From positions 1 to 7,835 of the forward strand of contig JBBQBM010000029.1 in assembly GCA_038317375.1 (NCBI GenBank): a DNA stretch of 7,835 nucleotides, read 5' to 3'. Below, in pieces: positions 1 to 5,355 of this stretch (position 1 is the stretch's first letter; the number at the start of each line of letters is the position of its first letter). This stretch comes from JBBQBM01 sp038317375 (lineage in GTDB: Bacteria > Patescibacteriota > Saccharimonadia > Saccharimonadales > JAGQMS01). A program made the position numbers and the translations under genes. The notes under the pieces are model-generated. The model saw only the letters and a program-made list of their open reading frames with translations. It was not told where the DNA came from and searched no databases.

Positions 1-1064
1 TTGCTAGTAAATTCAGTATTTACCTGCAGTTTCTTATCGATTATTCCCTCAGTAGCAGTAATCAACTTATCGGCGCCACCCAATATCGGGCAAACAAAAA
101 GCCCCAAGAAGCTGTCTATCGAACTTTCGCAAGAAGTGTCGCTGCTTGTATCGGTTCCTCCGGGGCTCCCGGCATCAACAACATCATCACTGGGGACCGA
201 CTCGCTCCCAACTAAAGGCCAAGCTACGTCACTAGTGGGCTTTGAGTTAGAATTCATGCCACAGGACGAAGCCTGTGCGTCTGCCGGGGGCGTCTTGTTA
301 TGATCGAATTTACCATTTTTTAACTCAAACCATCGGACGGTGTTTTGAGTTCTGTCCACGATAAGCTTATCGCGGCATGTTGTCCCAGACCCCTCCGTGT
401 CGCGCCAAAATACATCAGAACCGGGAGAGCTTTCTGTAAAGCTACCGGGCTTTCCACCATCGGTTGTTGATATTTTTCCGGTTCCAGTCCAGCCGAAATA
501 AGCGATGCTTAGGTTGGTGTCTTGGAATTTTAATCCATTACCACTACGCTTAATTGAAGCATTCGAATATTGTTCACACTCTCCGGTAGCAGAGGATCGG
601 AATTCAATCTGCACTTTTGCCTTGCCTCCACTTGTTGGCAACTCTGTCTTGATCTTTCTGTTTTCATCACTCGCGCTGCCCCCCGTCCCCTCGTAATAAT
701 CAAAACCTATCCATGCTCGGCAGCCAAAATCCTTTGCCTCAAGCTCATAAATAAACCCTCCGTCGGCATCGATGCGCCCTCGGCTAGCACTAAATACATT
801 GGTAGCAGGGGTGAACACAAGCGGAGGCGTGTTCGGTATTTTAGTAAACTGAAGCTCTATACTGCTAGCATGAACCCACCTTAGGGTGAAGTCATTTAAT
901 GTCATGTCAATATTACCGTTCGTAACGGTAAATCCGTAATCAGAAGCTAAGCCATCTCCTGGCGCCGCACTAGCTGGCTGTACTGACGAGAATATAGAGA
1001 ATAGCGTGGACATCAGGAGCAATAGCGACAACCCTACCCCAAGTTTTTTGGTCACGTGCTTCAT
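1..1064 (-). CDS. Exported protein, N-terminal part; possible VirB6/TrbL-like T4SS component (partial)
   Basis: The minus strand is open without a stop from ATG at 1064 to the left edge: 354 codons, C-terminus missing. Residues 1-33 form a clear signal peptide: MKHVTKK, a hydrophobic core, then the Ala-rich QPASA site with likely cleavage after residue 33. A long polar, Gly/Ser/Thr-rich region with scattered cysteines follows and looks like an extracytoplasmic domain. Near the edge comes a Cys-flanked hydrophobic stretch (about 312-331, containing SFLGLFVCPILGGADKL) and then IIDKKLQV. From memory, this 'LG..(I/V)CP....D' pattern directly precedes the membrane part of VirB6/TrbL-like type IV secretion proteins in CPR genomes; I cannot test that here. 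Divergence from six pilin genes fits such a role. There is no close Shine-Dalgarno; an AGGTGA lies 16 nt upstream. The reading frame is certain, the family tentative. Confidence 0.8.
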   Translation of the reverse strand, partial: MKHVTKKLGVGLSLLLLMSTLFSIFSSVQPASAAPGDGLASDYGFTVTNGNIDMTLNDFTLRWVHASSIELQFTKIPNTPPLVFTPATNVFSASRGRIDADGGFIYELEAKDFGCRAWIGFDYYEGTGGSASDENRKIKTELPTSGGKAKVQIEFRSSATGECEQYSNASIKRSGNGLKFQDTNLSIAYFGWTGTGKISTTDGGKPGSFTESSPGSDVFWRDTEGSGTTCRDKLIVDRTQNTVRWFELKNGKFDHNKTPPADAQASSCGMNSNSKPTSDVAWPLVGSESVPSDDVVDAGSPGGTDTSSDTSCESSIDSFLGLFVCPILGGADKLITATEGIIDKKLQVNTEFTS

Positions 1065-1116
1065 TTGGTTACAACTATTCTCACCTATCGTCCACTCTAT
1101 TCATAATCTATACTTT

Positions 1117-1146
1117 AGTATAACAATCTAGACGCGAAAAAAGTAA
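1117..1146 (-). promoter_or_regulatory. Possible promoter of the exported-protein gene
   Basis: Read on the minus strand, TTACTT (1146-1141) and TATACT (1122-1117) are separated by 18 nt. This would put the start of transcription near 1110 and give a leader of about 45 nt. The -10 lies inside the palindrome TATACT-TT-AGTATA (1109-1122), so the same hexamer is also present on the plus strand. The -35 match is weak. Confidence 0.35.
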
Positions 1147-1170
1147 TGATAACGTAAGTTCTTTCAGCGG

Positions 1171-1201
1171 ATGACTTTTGGCACTCCTACTCTGGTATAC
1201 T
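1171..1201 (+). promoter_or_regulatory. Probable promoter of the pilin operon (extended -10)
   Basis: TATACT at 1196-1201 is preceded by TGG, giving an extended -10 (TGGTATACT). A partial -35 (ATGACT, 1171-1176, or TGACTT, 1172-1177) lies 18-19 nt upstream. Transcription would start near 1208, only about 14 nt before the ATG at 1222. The leader would therefore be very short and would begin at the AAGG that could serve as ribosome binding site. Confidence 0.5.
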
Positions 1202-1221
1202 TATTCCAAGGTCTCAAAAAT

Positions 1222-1716
1222 ATGTATAAAAAAGTTTTTATCTTCGTCGTTACGATGTTTCTGGCTGTATTTATAGGTGTGGTGTCTAGTGCGCCAACTG
1301 TTAGCGCGGCTGACGATACGCCAAGCCAAAAGTGTACTGGTAGTAATGGAGATTGGGTTACGGGCGATCGTGGGGCGTCGGATCATTGCGAATGCCCTTC
1401 GGGATCGGAGCTAGTTGCGATGGCTTGTGAGGGCGCCGCCGCTCAGGGCAACACCACAGAGGACCCGAACTCAGAAGATGCTCAAAAAATTCTTGACTAT
1501 CTACAAACGGGCATTAACCTAGTCACAGCCATGGCGGGGCTGGCTATCACAGCAGGTTTTATAATCGGCGGAATCCAATATTCGACATCTGGCGGCAACC
1601 CAAATGCTGCTGCAGCAGCAAAAAAACGAATCGGAAGTGCGGTTATGGCGCTACTTGCGCTAGTTTTCTTATATACTTTCTTGCAGTGGCTCGTACCCGG
1701 CGGGATATTCGGATAA
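1222..1716 (+). CDS. VirB2/TrbC-like pilin 1 (cysteine-rich)
   Basis: A 164-residue exported protein with the layout of VirB2/TrbC-type T4SS pilins: signal peptide (1-29, ending APTVSA), a soluble segment, then two membrane helices (about 98-118 and 138-158) joined by a short loop with the SGGNP motif (123-127). Family members form the extracellular pilus or a membrane-spanning part of a conjugation/DNA-transfer apparatus. I chose ATG 1222 over the in-frame ATG 1171 because it begins MYKKVFIFVV, a normal signal peptide, whereas the earlier start lies in the promoter. The soluble segment is longer than in the next five genes and carries four cysteines (C38, C56, C58, C69), with CEC closely spaced. 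The loop has an alanine run followed by KKR. First gene of the array; stop 5 nt before the next ATG. Confidence 0.85.
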   Translation: MYKKVFIFVVTMFLAVFIGVVSSAPTVSAADDTPSQKCTGSNGDWVTGDRGASDHCECPSGSELVAMACEGAAAQGNTTEDPNSEDAQKILDYLQTGINLVTAMAGLAITAGFIIGGIQYSTSGGNPNAAAAAKKRIGSAVMALLALVFLYTFLQWLVPGGIFG

Positions 1717-1721
1717 TAATT

Positions 1722-2165
1722 ATGAAGAAACTTATTTTTACACTCATGTTTGTGGCAACGGTTGCTGGAGTTTTTAACTTTCAGGTAGCCAGGGCCGTAG
1801 ACCCGGATGCGGTCAGGACTTGCACAAACTCTTTTTTGGGCCTACCCACTTGGTATAAATATCTCGAACTAGATTCGCAGTGCCGGGTCAAAGGACCAGT
1901 AAAGGCAGGCACCGACAGCCTGGACATGACCAAGGTCGTTACGCGCGTATCGCTTGCCATAATTGATATTTTAATGCGGGTCGGCGGTATGGTGGCCTTT
2001 GGGTTTATTGTATATAGCGGTTTTCGGTTTGTAATGTCTCAGGGTAATCCCGATCAAGAGAAAGCCGCCCGCGAAACAGCCATTAATGCCATCATCGGCA
2101 TGGTGATTACGATTTTTGCCATCGGCATAGTCACGTTTATAGGAAGGCGGTTAACAACACTATGA
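1722..2165 (+). CDS. VirB2/TrbC-like pilin 2
   Basis: A 147-residue protein with a signal peptide (1-25, ending ARA), a soluble segment holding two cysteines (C34, C54) around the aromatic sequence LPTWYKYLEL (41-50), and two membrane helices (about 80-105 and 119-140) joined by the SQGNP loop (106-110). The WYKYL segment with flanking cysteines is, from memory, typical of one subtype of pilin-like proteins in CPR genomes. ATG 1722 is chosen over ATG 1686 because it opens the signal peptide MKKLIFTLMF and sits 5 nt after the previous stop; the longer start would overlap pilin 1. Only a weak GGAT precedes the ATG. Its TGA overlaps the next ATG (ATGA), which suggests translational coupling. It probably acts in the same pilus or secretion complex as its neighbours. 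Confidence 0.85.
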   Translation: MKKLIFTLMFVATVAGVFNFQVARAVDPDAVRTCTNSFLGLPTWYKYLELDSQCRVKGPVKAGTDSLDMTKVVTRVSLAIIDILMRVGGMVAFGFIVYSGFRFVMSQGNPDQEKAARETAINAIIGMVITIFAIGIVTFIGRRLTTL

Positions 2166-2437
2166 ACTTTCTAGCCCAACTTTTTCAATACAACGGGCCA
2201 AAAGCTCTCGGAGATGGCGGCAACACCACCCTAACGGCCATCTTCACAATCGCATTCGGCCTACTCGGAGGCATCAGCCTATTGGTTATAGTTATTGCTG
2301 GAATGCGCCTAACCCTTTCCCGCGGAAACCCCGATGCGCTAGCGAAACTGCGCAGTACTATAATTTACGCAGCAGTTGGCTTAGCAGTAGCTCTTGGGGC
2401 AACAGCGATTATTCAATTCGTAATTGAGAAAGTTTAG
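2162..2437 (+). CDS. VirB2/TrbC-like pilin 3, short form without signal peptide
   Basis: A 91-residue protein made almost entirely of the pilin core: two hydrophobic helices (about 24-48 and 67-88) joined by the loop SRGNPDALAKLR (53-64). The loop matches SQGNP in pilin 2 and SSGD in pilins 4 and 5. Unlike the other five it has no cleavable signal peptide and no cysteine; its N-terminus (MNFLAQLFQYNGPK) is short and amphipathic. The start overlaps the pilin 2 stop by 4 nt, with AGGAAGG 14 nt upstream, so the start is well fixed and no leader was missed. The TAG stop is followed directly by the ATG of pilin 4. It may be an inner-membrane partner rather than an exported subunit; that is inference. 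Confidence 0.8.
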   Translation: MNFLAQLFQYNGPKALGDGGNTTLTAIFTIAFGLLGGISLLVIVIAGMRLTLSRGNPDALAKLRSTIIYAAVGLAVALGATAIIQFVIEKV

Positions 2438-2821
2438 ATGAAGAAGCTCGCAACATTATTATTAACGGTAATTTTTAGCCTACTTATCCCAATAAGCGCC
2501 ATTGCTGAAGTAACACCAACTAGCGAAGTTGATTGTAGTGGCGTATCGGCCTCATCGGCATTCTGCGAAGGCCAAGCCGAAACTGGCAATCCCCTATTTG
2601 GTACTGACGGTATCTTAACTAAGGCCGCCAGAATCATAACAATAGTGACTGGCATTATTTCGATGTTCATTATGGCAATTGCTGGCCTCAGATTTGTGAT
2701 GTCGAGCGGAGACTCGGCTAAGATAGAGTCGGCAAAGAACGCTATTCTTTACTCTTCAATCGGTCTTGTGGTGTCGCTTGCTGGCCAGGCGATTGTCAGT
2801 CTGGTACTTAATAATCTATAA
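2438..2821 (+). CDS. VirB2/TrbC-like pilin 4
   Basis: A 127-residue protein with a signal peptide (1-23, ending AIA), a short soluble segment with two cysteines (C33, C43), and two membrane helices (about 65-87 and 102-124) around the loop RFVMSSGDSAKIESAKNA (85-102). The ATG follows the pilin 3 stop with no intervening base. The nearest ribosome-binding-like sequence is GAGAA, 9-10 nt upstream inside pilin 3, so re-initiation or coupling is likely. It is closest to pilins 5 and 6: all three share the SSGD/SGGD loop, an (I/L)LY at the start of helix 2 and a VLNN/LNQ/VLNR-type tail. This suggests they came from relatively recent duplications. Confidence 0.85.
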   Translation: MKKLATLLLTVIFSLLIPISAIAEVTPTSEVDCSGVSASSAFCEGQAETGNPLFGTDGILTKAARIITIVTGIISMFIMAIAGLRFVMSSGDSAKIESAKNAILYSSIGLVVSLAGQAIVSLVLNNL

Positions 2822-2830
2822 TAGGAAGAT

Positions 2831-3214
2831 ATGAAACGAATACTTCTGACTTTAATCGCAGTTCTGTCACTATCTAGTCTGGCCTTGGTACCGACTCAGC
2901 TGGCCTTTGCCTCCAGCAAAGCCGATGTTTGCGAGGGCGTTGGTGCGGCTTCTGGCGGTAATGGCTGTACTCCAACTAGCGGAGTCACCGATATTAACAC
3001 TGTCATTCATACCGGTCTCCGGATCTTTCAGTCCATAGTTGGGTTGATCGCAATTATTATGATGGTTACGGCCGGCTTGCGATTCGTAACTTCTAGCGGT
3101 GACCCTGCAAAGGTGTCCTCGGCACGCAACACGCTATTGTATGGAGCCGTAGGTGTTGTGGTGGTTGCACTGTCCGAAGTGATCATCCAGTTCGCGTTAA
3201 ATCAGGCTAAATAA
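2831..3214 (+). CDS. VirB2/TrbC-like pilin 5
   Basis: A 127-residue protein with a signal peptide (1-27, ending AFA), a soluble segment with two cysteines 12 residues apart (C34, C46) in a Gly/Ser-rich context, and two membrane helices (about 63-85 and 103-124) around the loop RFVTSSGDPAKVSSARNT (84-101). The loop is nearly the same as in pilin 4. AGGAAG (2823-2828) lies very close before the ATG, and the gap from pilin 4 is 9 nt. This is the last gene of the tightly packed block; 72 nt separate it from pilin 6. Role as for the other pilin-like proteins, by family resemblance only. Confidence 0.85.
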   Translation: MKRILLTLIAVLSLSSLALVPTQLAFASSKADVCEGVGAASGGNGCTPTSGVTDINTVIHTGLRIFQSIVGLIAIIMMVTAGLRFVTSSGDPAKVSSARNTLLYGAVGVVVVALSEVIIQFALNQAK

Positions 3215-3227
3215 TAAGGCATACCGC

Positions 3228-3257
3228 TTGAGCATACACCCCAAGATGTGGTATAAG
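3228..3257 (+). promoter_or_regulatory. Promoter in front of pilin 6 (extended -10)
   Basis: TTGAGC (3228-3233) and TATAAG (3252-3257) are 18 nt apart, and TGG precedes the -10 as in the promoter of pilin 1. Transcription would start near 3264, giving a leader of about 23 nt that contains a good Shine-Dalgarno. The last pilin can therefore be expressed separately from the first five. Confidence 0.55.
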
Positions 3258-3286
3258 AATTACATAAGAATCTAAAAAGGAATAAA

Positions 3287-3709
3287 ATGAAAAAACTAAA
3301 ACTATTTTTTGTAAGCATCCTAACAATATTCAGCCTAAGCCCCGCCATAGCACCAGTAATGGTATCGGCGGCTACTAGTGCAGACAACATTTCTTGCGGA
3401 GTTTCTGGCGACATTGCAGGCACGACGCAGTGTAGTTCTAACGACACCATAGATGCCGACAATCGAATTAACGGCATCATAGCCACTGCTATCCGTATTT
3501 TTCAGGTTGTTGTTGGTCTGATATCTGTGATCTTCATCATCATGGGCGGCATTAAGTACATCACCTCGGGTGGTGATCAGACCGCTGTTGTTGGCGCGAA
3601 GAATACAATTCTTTACGCTATGGTCGGTATCGTTGTTGTGGCACTTGCCCAAATCATCGTACAGTTTGTTTTGAACCGCGCGACAAATGCCGGCACAGGC
3701 ACCTTCTAG
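3287..3709 (+). CDS. VirB2/TrbC-like pilin 6, with its own promoter
   Basis: A 140-residue protein with a signal peptide (1-28, ending MVSA), a soluble segment with two cysteines 12 residues apart (C37, C49, the same spacing as pilin 5), and two membrane helices (about 67-90 and 106-127) around the loop ITSGGDQTAVVGAKNT (92-107). It differs from pilin 5 in having a polar tail after helix 2 (RATNAGTGTF). AAGGAA (3277-3282) lies 4 nt before the ATG, the best ribosome binding site of the array. With its own promoter and a strong terminator just after it, this may be the most highly expressed copy and hence a candidate main subunit; this is inference. Confidence 0.87.
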   Translation: MKKLKLFFVSILTIFSLSPAIAPVMVSAATSADNISCGVSGDIAGTTQCSSNDTIDADNRINGIIATAIRIFQVVVGLISVIFIIMGGIKYITSGGDQTAVVGAKNTILYAMVGIVVVALAQIIVQFVLNRATNAGTGTF

Positions 3710-3729
3710 CTCACAACTCCCTCGCCAGC

Positions 3730-3765
3730 AAACAAAAGAGTCCGGCAAAGCCGGCTTTTTTGTTT
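3730..3765 (+). terminator. Intrinsic terminator after the pilin array
   Basis: CCGGC-AAA-GCCGG (3742-3754) forms a tight hairpin. It is extended by AAACAAAAGAG (3730-3740) pairing with CTTTTTTGTTT (3755-3765) with one mismatch. The T-run right after the GC stem is typical of a Rho-independent terminator, 20 nt after the pilin 6 stop. The A-rich left arm means it could also work on the minus strand. Confidence 0.85.
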
Positions 3766-4005
3766 ACCTTTTTGCTACTTTCGGCTTGTCCGGTCTAGTA
3801 CTCACTTAAACGCACTTACCTGCGCATTGTTTAGTTGCTTCCTGGATATACCGAAAACTTGCTAGGTTCTGATAATCTCTAGACCCCTCGGTTTAATAAA
3901 ACGCACAAAACCCCATCTGTTAAGGGTTTAACCCTATGCCGTACTGTTAAGGGTTTAACCCTATGCCGTATGGCTGATGACCATATTGGCACTAATCTAT
4001 ATAGA
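3766..4005. other. Non-coding stretch between the pilin array and hsp20
   Basis: No credible reading frame, tRNA or good promoter is visible here. The only clear structure is the 27-bp tandem duplication at 3917-3970, listed separately. The stretch sits between the pilin terminator and the end of the minus-strand hsp20 transcript. Confidence 0.6.
3917..3970. repeat. Exact 27-bp tandem duplication containing an inverted repeat
   Basis: Two identical, directly adjacent 27-bp units (3917-3943 and 3944-3970). Each contains the near-palindrome AGGGTT-T-AACCCT, and the unit ends in TATGCCGTA. The flanks differ, so the copy number is exactly two. A double operator-like site or a recent slippage duplication are both possible; no neighbouring promoter tells which. 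Confidence 0.9.
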
Positions 4006-4047
4006 AATCCGCCAGGTCGTCAATTAAATTAACGAGCGTGGCGGATT
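4006..4047 (-). terminator. Inverted repeat after hsp20, possible weak terminator
   Basis: AATCCGCCA (4006-4014) and TGGCGGATT (4039-4047) are perfect 9-bp complements, 18 nt downstream of the hsp20 stop. An AT-rich loop between them contains further short complementarity (TCGT/ACGA). On the minus strand the stem is followed by TTTCTATAT, a poor T-run, so it may be a weak terminator or a 3'-end stabilising hairpin. Confidence 0.45.
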
Positions 4048-4064
4048 CCGTTATTTGTTCTGGG

Positions 4065-4535
4065 TTATAGAACTTGGATCTTTTTAACAGTGTCTTGCTT
4101 GACCTTTGTGAAGGTAATCGTCAGTACGCCCTCTTTTAGTGACGCTTCGATCTCATCTTCTTTGACCGGTACGGGCAAGGCTACGCTGCGGCTAAATTCG
4201 CCCCAGTAACATTCTTGCATGAAGTAGTTCTGAACTGCTTCTTCGGTCCCGGCAGATAGTGTGCCCCTAATTGTTAACGACCCATCTGAGAAACTAACAT
4301 CAAGATCGGATTTGTTAACTCCGGCCGTTCGGGCCTTGATAATCAGCTTGTCGGCGGTCTCGTATACATCCAGAGCTAGTTGCCCCGGTAATTGCTGTTG
4401 GCCATCTTCGTCCCAATCGTTCTGGTTAGAAGATACGACCTTGTCGTCGGCGACGACCTCGTCCTCACCTAAAAATGCCGCACTAAGTTCTTCTTCTAGT
4501 AACAGATCATCGTTATCGCTGTCTCGTCGTGCCAT
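4065..4535 (-). CDS. Small heat-shock protein, Hsp20/alpha-crystallin family
   Basis: A 156-residue ATP-independent holdase chaperone of the cytoplasm that binds unfolding proteins. The alpha-crystallin domain spans about 51-145: it opens with LALDVYETADKLIIKA, continues with GVNKSDLDVSFSDGSLTIRG (72-91) and WGEFSRSVALP (111-121), and contains the family motif ASLKEGVLTITF (131-142). The extreme C-terminus carries IQV (153-155), matching the I-x-I/V anchor used for oligomer assembly. The N-terminal arm (1-50) is unusually acidic (DSDNDDLLLEEE, GEDE, ADD, DWDEDG) instead of the usual hydrophobic/aromatic arm. GGAGGGG lies 11 nt before the ATG (4547-4553), the strongest ribosome binding site in the window though slightly far away. 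Divergent from comF. Confidence 0.93.
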   Translation of the reverse strand: MARRDSDNDDLLLEEELSAAFLGEDEVVADDKVVSSNQNDWDEDGQQQLPGQLALDVYETADKLIIKARTAGVNKSDLDVSFSDGSLTIRGTLSAGTEEAVQNYFMQECYWGEFSRSVALPVPVKEDEIEASLKEGVLTITFTKVKQDTVKKIQVL

Positions 4536-4595
4536 AGTGTAATATTCCCCTCCACTTACTCATTTCAAATAAAGTTTGATTTTTGTGTTAGCTGT

Positions 4596-4625
4596 ATTAT
4601 AGCTATGGTTGCTAGCTGTTAGCAA
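4596..4625 (-). promoter_or_regulatory. Probable hsp20 promoter
   Basis: On the minus strand TTGCTA (4625-4620) and a perfect TATAAT (4601-4596) are 18 nt apart. Transcription would start near 4589, leaving a leader of about 53 nt before the hsp20 ATG at 4535. Confidence 0.55.
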
Positions 4626-4627
4626 CC
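4607..4627. promoter_or_regulatory. Candidate operator: perfect 8-bp inverted repeat over the hsp20 promoter
   Basis: GGTTGCTA-GCTGT-TAGCAACC is a perfect inverted repeat with a 5-nt spacer. It covers the -35 and most of the spacer of the hsp20 promoter. A second, smaller inverted repeat TAGCT/AGCTA (about 4589-4605) surrounds the -10. Placement and symmetry suit a repressor site. It does not match CIRCE (TTAGCACTC-N9-GAGTGCTAA), so another heat-shock regulator would be needed. It also lies upstream of comF and might affect both genes. Confidence 0.5.
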
Positions 4628-4662
4628 TGATTGGTTGATAACTACAACATAAGTTTTACAAC

Positions 4663-5328
4663 ATGTTCTATTTCAAGAAAATCATATCTGTTATTGCTCC
4701 CGATGTTTGTATTGTGTGTGACGACGAAGGTTCGTTATTTTGTACTGCCTGCCAAGAAAGCGAGGTCCCGTTGGTGGCTTCGACCTGTTATGGTTGCGGA
4801 ATAATCACTAAAGACTTCGAAACTTGCTCAAAATGCCGCCGCAACTCCCCGCTTTCGAACGTGTGGGTAGTGACTAAATACGACGGGATAGCCAAGAATC
4901 TGATTAGTGAACTAAAATTTGACTCTCGTCGCGGTGCCACCGAACCTATAGCCAAACTTTGCCTAAATATTTTACCTATATTCGAAGATTTTATAGTGAC
5001 CCATTTGCCGACTAGCCCGCAACATATCCGAAGTCGCGGGTTCGACCAGGCTAAATTAATCGCCAAGGATCTAGCCCGACAGCGCTATCATTATTCACCA
5101 CTTTTGGCGCGAATAAAAAATGTCCACCAAACCGGCTCAACTAAAGCCACTCGCCAAAAACAACTCGATGGAGCTTTTAGGGCGCGAAATAAATATATGA
5201 TAAAAGGTTCTAAGATTCTTCTGGTTGATGACGTCGCAACCACCGGAGCAAGCCTTGAAGAAGCAGCACGAACACTCAAGAAAGCCGGAGCTAAAGAAGT
5301 TTCTGCGGTCGTATTCGCCCGAACGTAA
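4663..5328 (+). CDS. comF: ComF family protein, phosphoribosyltransferase-like
   Basis: 221 residues, normal length for ComF/GntX proteins, which are needed for or linked to natural DNA uptake in several bacteria and carry a PRPP-binding fold of unknown reaction. The N-terminal zinc-binding part has four CxxC pairs: C16/C19, C27/C30, C42/C45 and C55/C58. The phosphoribosyltransferase part follows, with SRGFDQAKLIAKDLA (124-138) and the PRPP-loop motif ILLVDDVATTGAS (185-197), whose two aspartates D189-D190 and TTG are intact. Both halves look functional. The start MFYFKKIISVIAPDVC fits the family, but no Shine-Dalgarno precedes it. It faces the NUDIX gene tail to tail with 27 nt between, and no obvious terminator is visible there. 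A role in uptake alongside the pilins is inference only. Confidence 0.92.
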   Translation: MFYFKKIISVIAPDVCIVCDDEGSLFCTACQESEVPLVASTCYGCGIITKDFETCSKCRRNSPLSNVWVVTKYDGIAKNLISELKFDSRRGATEPIAKLCLNILPIFEDFIVTHLPTSPQHIRSRGFDQAKLIAKDLARQRYHYSPLLARIKNVHQTGSTKATRQKQLDGAFRARNKYMIKGSKILLVDDVATTGASLEEAARTLKKAGAKEVSAVVFART

Positions 5329-5355
5329 CACGCGGCCATTCACTAGTTGTATGCG

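Noticed and set aside
1..884. Plus-strand frames of 63-104 codons (1-303, 505-696, 570-884)
   Set aside because: They are antisense shadows of the long exported-protein frame on the minus strand, which has a signal peptide and no stop over 354 codons.
1171..1221. Upstream in-frame ATG for pilin 1
   Set aside because: It would add 17 residues before a perfect signal peptide and covers the extended -10 promoter.
1222..3709. UGA recoded as glycine, as in SR1/Gracilibacteria
   Set aside because: Pilin 2 ends in TGA exactly at the overlap with the next ATG, and no conserved domain here is interrupted by an in-frame TGA.
3335..3748. 137-codon minus-strand frame opposite pilin 6
   Set aside because: It lies antisense to a clear pilin gene and runs over the terminator; the translation is Cys/Arg-rich and without domain.
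3917..3970. CRISPR array or telomere-like repeat
   Set aside because: There are only two units with no spacer between them, and the TTAAGGGTTTAACCC core is a palindrome rather than a telomeric run.
4589..4627. CIRCE/HrcA operator upstream of hsp20
   Set aside because: The arms GGTTGCTA/TAGCAACC with a 5-nt spacer do not match TTAGCACTC-N9-GAGTGCTAA.
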